This document shows positions 1 to 9,713 of a stretch of 64,000 nt of DNA, one piece after another. Made by a program: the position numbers and the translations under genes. The stretch spans positions 179,091 through 243,090 of the forward strand of contig LYSY01000007.1 in NCBI GenBank assembly GCA_001657395.1. Direction: 5' to 3'. The notes beneath the pieces were generated by a model that was given only the letters and a program-made list of their open reading frames with translations, ran no database searches and had not been told where the DNA came from. This DNA comes from Rhodospirillales bacterium BBD 1991-14. GTDB taxonomy: Bacteria; Pseudomonadota; Alphaproteobacteria; Kiloniellales; Kiloniellaceae. Numbering within the stretch: the stretch's first letter is position 1; each line of letters starts with the position of its first letter.

Positions 1-173
1 GGCTAACCCATTATCCGGAAATCGGTTACGTGGAATACGTGGAAGAGGTCCGATCCCGCCTGGGCCTTGCACACGGCGGGGTTCCCGCCGACGAGCGCGG
101 GTTTGGTATCATAGCTGAAAGGGCGTTGCAAGGAACCTCGGCGACAGCCGGAAAGCCCCTGAAGCCAAAGGGT

Positions 174-659
174 TTAGGCCGGTTCCGGCGCTGCCCCCAT
201 GGCCGCCTTCATGCCCTCCATCATCTCCTCCATGCTGGGGGTGCGCAGGTGCTTGGCGAGGCCCCAGGAATGCCCGAAGGGGTCGACGATACGCCCGAAG
301 CGATCACCCCAGAACATGTCGGCGGGCGGGTTCACGCCCTGGGCTCCGGCGGCCACCGCCGCCTCGTAGGTGGCGTCGACATCCGCCACATAGAGATGCA
401 GGCTGACGGCCGTCCCGCCCAGGATGAGCGGCGAGGTGTTGCCGAAATCCGGCATCTCCTCGGCCATCATGATGCGGGAATCGCCGATCTCGATCTCTGC
501 GTGCATCACCAAGCTGCCGTCGGGGGCCGGCATGCGCAGCACCTCGCGGGCGCCGAAGATCTTCTCGTAATAGGCGATGGCCGCCGGCACGTCCTTCACC
601 ACGATGTGCGGGGTGACCGTGTGCATGCCTTCCGGTATTGCACTGGCTGCTTTGCTCAT
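174..659 (-). CDS. VOC family (PhnB/glyoxalase-like) protein
   Basis: A 161-residue protein of the vicinal oxygen chelate fold. It opens with a typical first beta-alpha-beta module (VTPHIVVKDVPAAIAYYEKI, about residues 15-34) and has the second-module ending WGDRFGRIVDPFGHSWGLA near residue 118-136, the arrangement seen in PhnB-like and bleomycin-resistance-like members. A good ribosome binding site (AAGGGAG) lies 6-7 nt before the ATG. The C-terminal tail is Met/Glu/Ala rich. The substrate cannot be predicted; family members include dioxygenases, glyoxalases and binding proteins. It stands alone, downstream of the priA end and on the same strand, separated from it by 225 bp. Confidence 0.88.
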   Translation of the reverse strand: MSKAASAIPEGMHTVTPHIVVKDVPAAIAYYEKIFGAREVLRMPAPDGSLVMHAEIEIGDSRIMMAEEMPDFGNTSPLILGGTAVSLHLYVADVDATYEAAVAAGAQGVNPPADMFWGDRFGRIVDPFGHSWGLAKHLRTPSMEEMMEGMKAAMGAAPEPA

Positions 660-884
660 CTCGTTCTCCCTTTCTGGTTGGGCCTTTTTTCGGCTTCGAA
701 AGCGCCGGCTGCCGACCTGCTACGCGAGACGGCATCACCCAACCACAGCGAGCGATCGACTGCCGGAACTCTTCAGCGCTGCGGTGATTGAGAGAATTCT
801 AACGCATAGCATTGCAGCCTGCGCAGGGAAATTTCGCGACCCCATACCGCTTCGGCCCGGAAGGATGGCCAGGAGGAAGGGCGG

Positions 885-3212
885 CTACAGAAAGCTGTAG
901 GGGTCGATATCCACCTGCAGGCGCAGGTTCGAGGGCGGCTTTATCGCCTGAATCCAGGGCAGCAGCGCCGCCTGGAGGCGAAAGCCGCGGGACGCCTTCA
1001 CCAGAAAACGGCGGCGGTGCCGCCCGCGCAGCACTGCCAGCGGGGCGGGGGCCGGCCCGAGAATCGTCAGCCCCGGCTGCCGCGGTGCCGTGCGTGCCAG
1101 GGCCGCGGCCACGGCATCGACCTGTCCCGGGTCCGGGCTCGACAGGATGACCGCGGCCAGGCGGCCGAAGGGCGGCAGGCCCGCCTCCCGCCGGGCCTCG
1201 GACTCGGCGGCCAGGAAGGCATCGCGCCCGCCGCCGGCCAGCGCCTGCATCACCGGGTGCTCCGGCTCGCTGGTCTGCAGCAGCACCCGGCCCGGCCGCT
1301 CGGCCCGGCCGGCCCGGCCCGCCACCTGATGCAGCAACTGATAAGTGCGCTCCGCCGCGCGCAGATCGCCGCCGAAGAGGCCGAGGTCGGCGTCGACCAC
1401 GCCGACCAGCGTGAGCTGCGGGAAGTGGTGGCCCTTGGCGACGATCTGGGTCCCGATCAACAGGTCGATCTCGTGCCGCTGGACGGCGCGCACCATGTCT
1501 GCCGCCGCGTCGGGTCCGGTCAGGGTATCGCTGGTCATCAGCCCGCTGCGGGCTTCGGGGAAAAGAACCCGCGTCTCCTCCGCCAGACGTTCGACGCCGG
1601 GGCCGCAGGCGACCAGGCTGCCCTCGCTGCCGCAGTCGGGGCAGTTGCGCGGCAAACGCCCGGAAAAGCCGCAGTGGTGGCATTGCAGGCGCCCGGCAAG
1701 GCGGTGCTCCACCAGCCAGGCCGTGCAGTTCGGGCACTGCAGGCGATGGCCGCAGGCGCGGCAGAGGGTGAGCGGCGCATAGCCGCGGCGATTGAGAAAC
1801 AGCAGCACCTGCTCGCCAGCGTCGAGGGTCTCGGCGATCGCCCCGCGCAGGGCCGTGGAGAGCCAGGCCTGCCCGCCGCCGGGAGAAGAGCCGCCGGGCG
1901 TTTCCAGGCGCGGCGGCTTGTCGGCCCGCAGATCGACCAGCGATATCTCCGGCAGGCGGGCGCCGCCGTGGCGTTCCGGCAGACTCAGCTCCGCATAGCG
2001 CCCGGCCTGCACGTTGTTCAGGGTTTCCAGCGACGGCGTCGCCGAGGCGAGGATGGCGGGGATGCCGCCGAGCTGGGCACGGACCACCGCCATGTCGCGG
2101 GCGTGGTAGGGCACGCCGTCTTCCTGTTTGAAGGCGGACTCGTGCTCCTCGTCGACGACGATAAGGCCGAGGTCGGGAAACGGCAGGAAGAGCGCCGAGC
2201 GCGCGCCCACCACCACCGGCGCGTTGCCATGAGCAACCGCCCGCCAGGTGGCGCGGCGCTGGGCCGAAGTGAGGTCTGAATGCCAGAGTGCCGGCGCGAC
2301 GCCGAAGCGCGCCTCGAAGCGCTCCAGCCACTGCGCCGAGAGCGCGATCTCCGGCAGCAGCACCAGGGCCTGTCGGCCCGTCGCCAGGACAGCGGCCAAA
2401 GCCTCGAAGTAGACCTCGGTCTTACCGGAGCCGGTTACGCCGTCCAGCAGCGTGACCGAAAAGGCGTCGGCGGCAATCGTTTGACGCAGCGCCGCCGCGG
2501 CCGCGCTCTGACTGTCCGAGAGCGGCGGCCCGGAACGCTCCGGGTCGGGCGCCGCAAAGCGCGCCTCGCGCAGCACCGACACCGCCTCCACGACGCCGGC
2601 TTTCTCCAGCCCTTTGACGACCGAGGTCCCGACAGCGGCCGCCGCGGCGATCTCGGCGAGCGGGCGGGCCGGCGAGTCCTCCATCTCTTCCAGCACGCGG
2701 CGGCGGGCCGGCGTGAGCCGCAGGTCCGGCGGCAGGGACCGCTCGGCGCGGCGGTAGAGGGTGACGAGCCGCGGCGGCTCCAGCGCCGAGGGCGAACTGA
2801 GCGCCATGCGCAGCACCGCACCGGGCGCCGCCAGGGTGTAGTCCGAAACCCAGGCGAGGAAGCGCCGCGCGACAGCGGTCAGCGGCGGCACGGGGCAGGT
2901 GTCGATCACCGGCCGCAGGCGCTCCAGCGGCAGGACCTTCCCGCCCCCGTCGCCGGCCGCCGGCCGGCCGTCGTCCGGCAGCAGGTCCCAGACCACGCCG
3001 AAGAGTTCCCGCTGACCGAGCGGTACCGTCACCACCGAGCCGGTTTCCACCTCCAGACCCTCGGGCACCAGATAGTCGTAGGCACCGGCCAGCGGGAGGG
3101 GCAGCAGCACCGCCGCGCGGCGCGGCTGTGTCTGGGCCTGTCTCTGCGGCTGTGTCTCTGCTGCGCCATCCTCCAGAGGAAGGGTGGCAGTGCTGGCAAG
3201 GCGCTTGGGCAT
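885..3212 (-). CDS. priA: Primosomal protein N' (replication restart helicase PriA)
   Basis: A 775-residue superfamily 2 helicase that reloads the replisome at stalled forks. Seen in order: an N-terminal DNA-binding domain beginning at [17 protein letters not shown] (about 34-50), a Walker A motif [12 protein letters not shown] (about 265), a DEEH helicase box, the SATPS motif III, then paired zinc-binding CxxC motifs ([13 protein letters not shown] and CHHCGF...CPDC) in the middle of the second helicase lobe, and HQVAGRAGR motif VI. Length is usual for the family (about 730-800). The first 30 residues are a low-complexity Gln/Thr/Arg extension. It is divergent from the fsa gene with 97 bp between. 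A short inverted repeat (CTACAG-AAAG-CTGTAG) overlaps its stop codon. Confidence 0.97.
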   Translation of the reverse strand: MPKRLASTATLPLEDGAAETQPQRQAQTQPRRAAVLLPLPLAGAYDYLVPEGLEVETGSVVTVPLGQRELFGVVWDLLPDDGRPAAGDGGGKVLPLERLRPVIDTCPVPPLTAVARRFLAWVSDYTLAAPGAVLRMALSSPSALEPPRLVTLYRRAERSLPPDLRLTPARRRVLEEMEDSPARPLAEIAAAAAVGTSVVKGLEKAGVVEAVSVLREARFAAPDPERSGPPLSDSQSAAAAALRQTIAADAFSVTLLDGVTGSGKTEVYFEALAAVLATGRQALVLLPEIALSAQWLERFEARFGVAPALWHSDLTSAQRRATWRAVAHGNAPVVVGARSALFLPFPDLGLIVVDEEHESAFKQEDGVPYHARDMAVVRAQLGGIPAILASATPSLETLNNVQAGRYAELSLPERHGGARLPEISLVDLRADKPPRLETPGGSSPGGGQAWLSTALRGAIAETLDAGEQVLLFLNRRGYAPLTLCRACGHRLQCPNCTAWLVEHRLAGRLQCHHCGFSGRLPRNCPDCGSEGSLVACGPGVERLAEETRVLFPEARSGLMTSDTLTGPDAAADMVRAVQRHEIDLLIGTQIVAKGHHFPQLTLVGVVDADLGLFGGDLRAAERTYQLLHQVAGRAGRAERPGRVLLQTSEPEHPVMQALAGGGRDAFLAAESEARREAGLPPFGRLAAVILSSPDPGQVDAVAAALARTAPRQPGLTILGPAPAPLAVLRGRHRRRFLVKASRGFRLQAALLPWIQAIKPPSNLRLQVDIDPYSFL

Positions 3213-3309
3213 GGGCTACACTCTAGCCGACGCCAAAGGGAAGGGCCATCGCCCGGCAGGCTAGACCCCCGGCAGCAAACCCGGCAAGGAAGAGGACGAA
3301 CCGGACAGC

Positions 3310-3999
3310 ATGAAGTTCTTCATCGACACCGCCGATGTGGCGGAGATCCGCGATCTGGCGGCCACCGGACTGGTGGACGGCATCACCACGAACCCCTCGC
3401 TGGTCGCAAAGACCGGACGCGACTTCTTCGAGGTGCTGCACGAGATCTGCGAGGTCGTGCCGGGCCCCGTCAGTGCCGAGGTCACCGCCGTCGACTACGA
3501 CGAGATGGTCAGCGAGGGCCGCAAGCTGGCTGCGCTGGCCCCCAACATCGTCGTCAAGGCGCCGTTGACCGTCGACGGTCTGAAGGCCTGCAAGACGCTC
3601 TCCGACGAAGGCACCAAGGTCAACGTCACGCTCTGCTTCTCGGCGGCTCAGGCGATCCTCGCGGCCAAGGCGGGCGCCACCTACATCTCGCCCTTCGTCG
3701 GCCGCCTGGACGACACCGGCATCGACGGGCTGGAACTGATCGCCGACATCGTCGAGATCTACGAAGCCTATCCGGACTTCACCACCGAGGTTCTGGTCGC
3801 TTCGGTGCGCAACTCCGGCCACATCATCGAGGCCGCCAAGATGGGCGCCCATGTCGCCACCATCCCGCCGGCGGTGCTGCGCGCCATGTACAAGCATCCG
3901 CTGACCGACAAGGGGCTGGAGGCGTTCCTGGCCGACTGGGCGAAGACCGGACAGTCCATCCTGCAGCGCGACGACAGCGCCGAGCGCCGCAGTGCCTGA
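3310..3999 (+). CDS. fsa: Fructose-6-phosphate aldolase / transaldolase-like protein
   Basis: A 229-residue protein of the small transaldolase subfamily. It starts [13 protein letters not shown] and carries GITTNPSL (24-31) and the Schiff-base lysine in VVKAPLT (K83), aligning with K85 of E. coli FsaA. Members either cleave fructose 6-phosphate to dihydroxyacetone and glyceraldehyde 3-phosphate or act as short transaldolases in the pentose phosphate pathway; sequence alone does not decide. The ATG follows an AAGGAAGAGG purine tract about 14 nt upstream. Its stop overlaps the GTG start of the DUF484 gene, and the fsa-DUF484-xerC trio is probably one operon. Confidence 0.93.
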   Translation: MKFFIDTADVAEIRDLAATGLVDGITTNPSLVAKTGRDFFEVLHEICEVVPGPVSAEVTAVDYDEMVSEGRKLAALAPNIVVKAPLTVDGLKACKTLSDEGTKVNVTLCFSAAQAILAAKAGATYISPFVGRLDDTGIDGLELIADIVEIYEAYPDFTTEVLVASVRNSGHIIEAAKMGAHVATIPPAVLRAMYKHPLTDKGLEAFLADWAKTGQSILQRDDSAERRSA

Positions 4000-4828
4000 A
4001 AGCGAAACCCAGGGTAAAGAGGGTCGCGACAAAGGCCGCGAGACCAAAGCCGGAACCAACGGCACCGCGAAGAGCGGTTCTGACCAGACTCCGGACCGCG
4101 ACGACAAGGCCGCATCGAAGACGGCCACATCGAAGGTGGGGCAGGCGGTGTCCGGCGACCAGGTCGCGGCCTATCTGCGCCGCCATCCGGAGTTCCTGGC
4201 GGACAACCCCGACCTTCTGGACAGTCAGGAACCGCCCGCGCGCGCCCAGGGCGACGGCGTGATCGACCTGCAGCAGGTTCAGGTCCAGCGCCTGCGCGAC
4301 AAGGTCGGCAACCTGACCTCCCTGCGCGACGAGTTGCTCTCCGCAGGACGCAACAACCTCTCGATCCAGAACCGCGTCCACCGCTCGGTGCTGGCAATTC
4401 TCAACGCGCGCAGCTTCGAGGAGTTCGTCGAGACCATCACCACCGACATGGCGGCGATCCTGGATCTGGACGTGGTCACCATCGGCGTCGAGAAAACCGG
4501 CGAAGGCAGCACCTGGCGCCCCACAGCCGGGGTTTACTGTCTGGAGGCGGGCAGCATCGACGCCCTGCTGGGCCCAAGCGGCACTCTGCTGCTGCGCGAC
4601 AACATCACCGGCGATCCGGCCATCTTCGACGGCGCCGCCGGCATCGTGCAGTCCGATGCCCTGATCCGCCTCAACATCAGCGAGACGACTCCGCCGGCAC
4701 TGCTGGCGCTCGGCTCCCGCCAGACCGGTGCCTTTCACGCCGGCCAGGGGACCGAACTCCTGAGCTTCCTGTCGCAGGTGCTGGAGGTCTCGTTCCGGTC
4801 ATGGCTGAACCTGCCGCCAAGGCTGTAG
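3992..4828 (+). CDS. DUF484 family protein
   Basis: A 278-residue protein. The GTG start lies inside the last codons of fsa (8 bp overlap), supporting translational coupling. Residues 1-50 are a charged Glu/Lys/Asp/Thr-rich tail without predicted structure. The DUF484 core begins at [20 protein letters not shown] (about 55-74), followed by a coiled-coil-like segment ([20 protein letters not shown]) and a GAF-like C-terminal half. DUF484 genes commonly sit directly upstream of xerC, as here, and the last 28 bp overlap xerC. The biochemical function is not established; a sensory GAF-like role is only inferred. Confidence 0.92.
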   Translation: MPESETQGKEGRDKGRETKAGTNGTAKSGSDQTPDRDDKAASKTATSKVGQAVSGDQVAAYLRRHPEFLADNPDLLDSQEPPARAQGDGVIDLQQVQVQRLRDKVGNLTSLRDELLSAGRNNLSIQNRVHRSVLAILNARSFEEFVETITTDMAAILDLDVVTIGVEKTGEGSTWRPTAGVYCLEAGSIDALLGPSGTLLLRDNITGDPAIFDGAAGIVQSDALIRLNISETTPPALLALGSRQTGAFHAGQGTELLSFLSQVLEVSFRSWLNLPPRL

Positions 4829-5820
4829 GCAAGCCCGGCGTCAAACGCCGCGAAACCCAATTGCAGGGAGTGCTGACGGCGGCGGCGCCCGACCTGCAGG
4901 CAGCCCTTCGCGATTGGCAGACCTGGCTGAAGGACGAGCGGCGCGCCTCGCCCCACACGCTCCTGGCCTACCAGCGCGATCTGCAGCACTTCCTCGTCTT
5001 CCTCACCGAACACCGCGGCAAGCCGGCCTGCCTGAAGGATCTCTCGGCGCTGACCGCCGGCGACTTCCGCGCCTGGCTGGCGTCCCGCGCCGCCGAGGGG
5101 CTGGAGCGCAGCTCCACCGCGCGGGCACTGTCCAGCCTGCGCGGCCTCTACCGCTGGCTGACCAGGCGCGGCTTGGCGGAAAACGCCGCCCTGACCACCC
5201 TGCGGACGCCCAAGGTCCGCAAGGCGGTGCCGCGGGCGCTGACTGCCGCCGAAGCCGGCGAGGTGGTCGACAGCGTGGCGGAGTTGAGCGATGCAGACTG
5301 GGCCGGCAAGCGCGACTGCGCGGTGCTGCTTCTGCTCTACGGCTGCGGGCTGCGCATCGGCGAGGCGCTCGCGCTGACGCGCGGCGAGGCGCCGAAGCCC
5401 GGCCAGGAGAGTTTGCTGGTCACCGGCAAGGGCAACAAGCAGCGCATGGTGCCGCTGCTGCCGATGGTGGGCGAAGCCGTCGCCGACTACCTGGCTGCCT
5501 GTCCCTTCGGCGGCGACGCCGGAGCACCGCTGTTCCGCGGCGCCCGCGGCGGCGCCCTCGGCCCGCGGCGGGTTCAGGAAAAGATGGCGGCCCTGCGCAG
5601 TCTGCTCGGCCTTCCGGAAGGCGCCACCCCGCACGCCCTGCGCCACTCCTTCGCCACCCACCTGCTGGCCGGCGGGGGCGATCTGCGCGCCATCCAGGAA
5701 CTTCTCGGTCACGCCTCGCTCTCCACCACCCAGCGTTACACCGACGTCGATGTCGCCGGCCTGCTGGAGGTTTACGACCGGGCGCATCCTCGGACCCATC
5801 CGCGCGCGAAGGGACGCTGA
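4801..5820 (+). CDS. xerC: Tyrosine recombinase XerC
   Basis: A 339-residue site-specific tyrosine recombinase that, with XerD, resolves chromosome dimers at dif. The N-terminal SAM-like core-binding domain runs about 31-135 (WLKDERRASPHTLLAYQRDL). The catalytic domain shows R185 (GCGLRIGEAL), K210 (VTGKGNKQR), H278 and R281 (HALRHSFATH), H304 (LLGHASLSTT) and the nucleophile Y313. The 30-residue N-terminal extension before the core is longer than in E. coli XerC. It overlaps the upstream DUF484 gene by 28 bp. The operon context supports housekeeping XerC rather than an integrase. No dif site was seen in the window. Confidence 0.95.
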   Translation: MAEPAAKAVGKPGVKRRETQLQGVLTAAAPDLQAALRDWQTWLKDERRASPHTLLAYQRDLQHFLVFLTEHRGKPACLKDLSALTAGDFRAWLASRAAEGLERSSTARALSSLRGLYRWLTRRGLAENAALTTLRTPKVRKAVPRALTAAEAGEVVDSVAELSDADWAGKRDCAVLLLLYGCGLRIGEALALTRGEAPKPGQESLLVTGKGNKQRMVPLLPMVGEAVADYLAACPFGGDAGAPLFRGARGGALGPRRVQEKMAALRSLLGLPEGATPHALRHSFATHLLAGGGDLRAIQELLGHASLSTTQRYTDVDVAGLLEVYDRAHPRTHPRAKGR

Positions 5821-5825
5821 AGATC

Positions 5826-6329
5826 CTATTCCCGGCCCGGGCGCAGGCGCCGGTACAGCAGCCGCCCGAGTTCGGGAACGAAGCGCTGTTCCTCGAAGCC
5901 GGCCTTCTCCAGAACCCGGCGTGAGGCCGGGTTGTCTTCGCGCACGAAGGCCCTGACCTCGGGCAGACCCAGCGCCCCATCGGCCAGGTCCAGGGCGGCC
6001 GTCACCAACTCGGTCGCATAACCCTTTCCCCAGGCTTCCGGATGAAAGGCGTAGCCGACCTCCACCCCCCATCCGGGATCGAAGGGATCTTCGTAGATAC
6101 CGCCCCAGCCGACAATGCGCTGCGCGTCGCGGGTCAGGATCGCCCAGGGCGCATAGCCGTCGCGGCGGCGGCGACGCTCGTGCAGGGCGATGCGCCGCCG
6201 GCAATGGCGCAGAGACTCGTCCAGATGTGTGAACTGCATGGCCTGCGGGTCGCCGAGAAAGGCAAAGAGCGCCGGCACGTCCTTCAGCGTCGGCGGACGC
6301 AACAGCAGGCGATCGGTCTCCAGCATCAT
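5826..6329 (-). CDS. GNAT family N-acetyltransferase (RimJ/RimL type)
   Basis: A 167-residue acetyltransferase. It begins MMLETDRLLLRPPTLKDVPA, typical of the RimJ/RimL branch. The acetyl-CoA binding motif is around residues 95-115 (VGYAFHPEAWGKGYATELV), and the end of the fold is NPASRRVLEKAGF. The ATG overlaps the TGA of the upstream MFS gene by 4 bp, so the two are translationally coupled. Its stop is only 5 bp from the convergent xerC stop. The substrate could be a protein N-terminus or a small amine; it cannot be decided. Confidence 0.9.
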   Translation of the reverse strand: MMLETDRLLLRPPTLKDVPALFAFLGDPQAMQFTHLDESLRHCRRRIALHERRRRRDGYAPWAILTRDAQRIVGWGGIYEDPFDPGWGVEVGYAFHPEAWGKGYATELVTAALDLADGALGLPEVRAFVREDNPASRRVLEKAGFEEQRFVPELGRLLYRRLRPGRE

Positions 6330-7558
6330 CGACGGACGGCCTCCCGTCCCAGCAGGGCCAGGATCAAGGGTCCAACCAGGACACCGAGGCCGAGCAGTGC
6401 AAAGGCAAGGCCCCAGGCGAGCCCGGCCCCGGCGCCGCCGCCGAGATCCAGCACCACGCCGAAGGCCAGCGGTGAGAGAAAGCCGGCGCCGAAACCCAGC
6501 AGGGCATGCAGCGCCATGGTGGCGCCGCGCCGTTCCGGCGTTGCGGCGATCACCGCGCCGGCAGTCAGTGCCCCGGAGTCCGCCATGATGAGAATGCTGT
6601 AGACCAGCAGAACCGCGGCGAGGAGCCACAACGGCACGGCGGCGATGAAGCCGAGGAAAAGCGCGATCCCGCCGGAGCCGACCATGACCAGGGAGACGAC
6701 ACGGCGGCGCCCGAAAGCGGTGGCCACTTCGTTGCCGAGGATCGAGGCGGGCAGTCCCAGCAGCAGCAGGACCGTCGCCACCTGGGTCGGCGTCCAACTG
6801 CTTTCGGCCAGGACCGGTTGCCAAGTGAAGGCGAAGACCAGAAAGGCGACCAGCCAGGCGCGAAAGCCGAAAAGCTCCCAGATGTGGGCGGCATAGCCGA
6901 GGGTGTAGGCCAGCGCCGGGCGGTTGCGGAACACGGGGCGGAAATCGAAGACAGCCGCCGCCGGGGCCGGAGCCTCCGCGCGCCGCGGCAGCGGCCGCAC
7001 AAAAAGGGCGATCAGCAGAAGGGATGCAAAGGACCCCGCGGCGCCGACAACGAAGGCCCAGGACCAGCCGGCCAGTGCCGTCACCTCCCCCGCGGCAAAA
7101 ACGGAGAGTGAGGCGCCGATGCCGAAGTGGGCCGTATAGATGGCGACGGAGCGGGCGCGCCCTTCCTCGGGCAGGCGGTCGGACAGCAGTTTCAGGCCGA
7201 CCATGTAGGTCCCGGCCAGGCTGATGCCGCCACAGAAGCGGAATGCCATGGCGGTCCAGAAGCCGTCGGCAAAGACGGCGAACCCCAGGGCCGCAAGTCC
7301 GCCCAACAGACAGGACAGCAGATAGATGCTGCGCGCATCCTGACGGTCGGTGAGCGTGACCAGCACGGGCACCGCCGCCGTGTAGCCCGCGTAGTAGACG
7401 CCGCTGACCCAGCCGGCCTCGGTGTTGCTCAGCGCCCAGAGCGGCTGAAAGACCGGAATGAGCGCGGGAAAGGTGGCGTTGCTCAGCATGCCCAGAACCT
7501 GGGTCAGGCAAAGCAACGCCACCAGCCGCCAGCCTTTCAGCTCCGATCCCCACACCAT
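6326..7558 (-). CDS. MFS transporter
   Basis: A 410-residue major facilitator superfamily permease with about 12 predicted transmembrane helices. The motif-A-like loop between TM2 and TM3 reads LTDRQDARSIYL. Charged residues are confined to loops, and the central cytoplasmic loop lies near residues 190-205 (FVRPLPRRAEAPAPAAA). It is coupled to the downstream GNAT gene by an ATGA overlap. Drug-efflux or metabolite export are both possible; no substrate signature is recognisable. Upstream of the start there are 122 bp before the TM2-protein gene ends. Confidence 0.9.
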   Translation of the reverse strand: MVWGSELKGWRLVALLCLTQVLGMLSNATFPALIPVFQPLWALSNTEAGWVSGVYYAGYTAAVPVLVTLTDRQDARSIYLLSCLLGGLAALGFAVFADGFWTAMAFRFCGGISLAGTYMVGLKLLSDRLPEEGRARSVAIYTAHFGIGASLSVFAAGEVTALAGWSWAFVVGAAGSFASLLLIALFVRPLPRRAEAPAPAAAVFDFRPVFRNRPALAYTLGYAAHIWELFGFRAWLVAFLVFAFTWQPVLAESSWTPTQVATVLLLLGLPASILGNEVATAFGRRRVVSLVMVGSGGIALFLGFIAAVPLWLLAAVLLVYSILIMADSGALTAGAVIAATPERRGATMALHALLGFGAGFLSPLAFGVVLDLGGGAGAGLAWGLAFALLGLGVLVGPLILALLGREAVRR

Positions 7559-7680
7559 AGCGGTCGTTCCCGGCAGTGCCCCGACGCAACGAATCGCCTA
7601 AAGCCTAGCTGCTTTGCAGCGGCACTGCCGAGAAAATGCCTGGCGCCCGGGACAGGGAGCAGGGAAAGGGGCCGGCGGTG

Positions 7681-7998
7681 TTACTTGCCGATGTTGTCGA
7701 TGATATCGCTCTGCTTGCGGACCGCCAGGAACATCAGCACGGCATCGGCGACCCACCACAGGAAGACCACACCGAGGATCGGCATGCCGACGACGAACGG
7801 CAGGGTGAACCAGCCGACCACGGTCAGGATCGCCATGATCACGCCGGAGACCATCTTGCCGAGATACATGCGATGGACCCCCAGGGCGCCGAGGAAGAAC
7901 CACAGCACGTAGGCGAGAATGATCGACTTGCTGCCGATCGAGAACTTGAGCGCAGAGCGCACCTCCTCTTCGGAGACGGTATTCTTGATATCAGTCAT
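7681..7998 (-). CDS. TM2 domain-containing membrane protein
   Basis: A 105-residue protein: about 30 cytosolic residues (MTDIKNTVSEEEVRSALKF) followed by a TM2 domain, two hydrophobic hairpins with the conserved GALGVHRMYLGK turn (about residue 37-48) and a third hydrophobic stretch ending in VADAVLMFLAV. The chosen ATG at 7998 has a strong Shine-Dalgarno (GGAAAGGAAAA) and is preferred over an upstream in-frame ATG that would add 23 Arg/Ser-rich residues. The function of bacterial TM2 proteins is largely unknown. Confidence 0.88.
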   Translation of the reverse strand: MTDIKNTVSEEEVRSALKFSIGSKSIILAYVLWFFLGALGVHRMYLGKMVSGVIMAILTVVGWFTLPFVVGMPILGVVFLWWVADAVLMFLAVRKQSDIIDNIGK

Positions 7999-8224
7999 CG
8001 TTTTTCCTTTCCATGATGACGAGACGGAACGACGGCACCTGTTCGCCGCTCCCCTAGGGCGGTGCATCAGAGGGAGGGGTTACCTGGACCGATGGTGTGT
8101 CGCCCCAACCGGCTCCGGGGGTTCAATGAGGGCCGGAGAGTGCCGGACTGGCCAAATTCGGCCGCCGCAGCCGGGGCCTGCGGAAAGGATCGGAATCCCT
8201 AGGCAGATCCGCTATACTGGAGCC

Positions 8225-8902
8225 ATGCTTCCCGCTCTTGTCGTCTTCGACTGCGATGGCGTGCTGGTCGACAGCGAAACCATCGCCAACCGCATCATGG
8301 CCGAGTGCATTACCGCCGCAGGCCTGCCGATCACCTATGAGGACTGCCGCAACCGCTTTGTCGGCGGCACCCTGCAACGTGTCATCGACACGGTGGAGCA
8401 GTGGCTCGGCCGCCCGCTGCCGCCGGGCTGGAAGGCCGATTTCGAGGCCCGGCGCGATGCGGCCTTTCGCGCGGAGCTGCAGCCCGTGCCCGGTGTCGCC
8501 GCGGCGATCGAGACGATCCGGAAGAGCGGCGTTCCGATCTGCGTGGCGTCTTCCGGCAACCTCGAGAAAATGGACCTGACCCTGGGCCTCACCGGTCTGA
8601 AAGAGCACTTCGAGGGGCACATCTTCTCCGCCACCATGGTCGCCCGCGGCAAGCCGCATCCCGACCTTTTCCTTTTCGCCGCCGAACAGATGGGGCAGAT
8701 GCCGGAGACCTGCGTGGTGGTGGAGGACAGCCTGCTCGGCACCGCGGCGGGGATTGCCGCCGGCATGCGCGTGCTGGCCTATGCCGCCGAGGGCGACGAG
8801 GACGCCCTGACCGCTGCTGGCGGCCAGACCTTCACCGACATGGGAGCGCTGCCGGGCCTTCTGGGAATCGGCGCCACCGCCCGTCTGGGTGCCGCCGACT
8901 GA
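8225..8902 (+). CDS. HAD family hydrolase (phosphatase, subfamily IA)
   Basis: A 225-residue haloacid dehalogenase superfamily hydrolase. Motif I is FDCDGVLVDSE (about residues 7-17, nucleophile D9), motif II is in VASSGN, motif III is in KPHPDLF, and motif IV is VVEDSLLG. The cap is helical, inserted after motif I, as in beta-phosphoglucomutase and phosphoglycolate phosphatase relatives. The ATG at 8225 is directly before motif I as expected; a longer frame upstream would add about 100 low-complexity residues and is rejected. Substrate is probably a small sugar or glycolate phosphate; specificity is not decidable. Confidence 0.92.
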   Translation: MLPALVVFDCDGVLVDSETIANRIMAECITAAGLPITYEDCRNRFVGGTLQRVIDTVEQWLGRPLPPGWKADFEARRDAAFRAELQPVPGVAAAIETIRKSGVPICVASSGNLEKMDLTLGLTGLKEHFEGHIFSATMVARGKPHPDLFLFAAEQMGQMPETCVVVEDSLLGTAAGIAAGMRVLAYAAEGDEDALTAAGGQTFTDMGALPGLLGIGATARLGAAD

Positions 8903-8954
8903 CGCGCACGTCACTGGCCCGGGCCACGATCCCGGCGCCATCCCGGCCGCAGCT

Positions 8955-9581
8955 CTAGAAGATCGAGACGTCCAGGATAACCGGCACCATGGACAGCAGC
9001 AGCAGAACCGCCATCGCCGCGTTGAAGCGCCGCAGGCGCAGCGGATCGTCCAGCAGGCGGCGCAGCGCGACGCCCGAGACCGCCCAGAGGCTGATACTGG
9101 GCAGGTTCACGACGCCAAAGAGCAGGATCACCAGAACCAGGCTCGCCACATAGTCCGACGTCGATCCGCCGCCGGCGGTGTAGGAGACGGTGACGATCAG
9201 CGCCACCGCCCAGGCTTTCGGGTTGAGCCACTGCAGCAGGGCGGCCTGCAGAAACCGCAGCGGCCGTCCCGCGGCGCTCTCAGGATCGCCGGGCGCCGGC
9301 GCGCTGCGGAAGATCTTCCAGGCCAGCCAGAAGACGTAACCCAGGCAGGCAATCTTCAGGATCGTGGCTGCAAGGGGATAACGCTGCAGGACGGGGCCAA
9401 GGCCCAATCCGATCACCAGGACCATGAAGAGAAAGCCGAAGCTGATGCCCAGCACCAAGGGCAGGCTGCGCCGAAACCCGAAGTTCACGCCCGAGGCCAG
9501 GAGCAGGAAGTTGCCGGGCCCCGGCGTCACCGAGGTTACGAAGGCAAAGCCGGCCAGGGCCAGGATCAGGTTTGCGTCCAT
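8955..9581 (-). CDS. LysE/RhtB family amino-acid exporter
   Basis: A 208-residue inner-membrane protein of the LysE/RhtB translocator family, with six predicted transmembrane helices. It shows the N-terminal family signature FVTSVTPGPGNFLLLASGVN (about 14-33) and the WLNPKAW motif of TM4. It is divergent from an AraC-type regulator whose start lies 132 bp away, a layout suggesting that the regulator controls this exporter. It is one of three LysE-family genes in the window; the others are at 13534 and 56782. Confidence 0.92.
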   Translation of the reverse strand: MDANLILALAGFAFVTSVTPGPGNFLLLASGVNFGFRRSLPLVLGISFGFLFMVLVIGLGLGPVLQRYPLAATILKIACLGYVFWLAWKIFRSAPAPGDPESAAGRPLRFLQAALLQWLNPKAWAVALIVTVSYTAGGGSTSDYVASLVLVILLFGVVNLPSISLWAVSGVALRRLLDDPLRLRRFNAAMAVLLLLSMVPVILDVSIF

Positions 9582-9713
9582 TTCAGCACCGTTCGGGCAG
9601 TCTAGGGGGGAGTCTTAGGGGGGCGGTTTCATTGGAGCTTGACCCAAACGGCCGCTGGCGTAACTGTCTGTCCGTCCAGATTTGTTATCAGATCGTCTCA
9701 GAATTGACGCGAA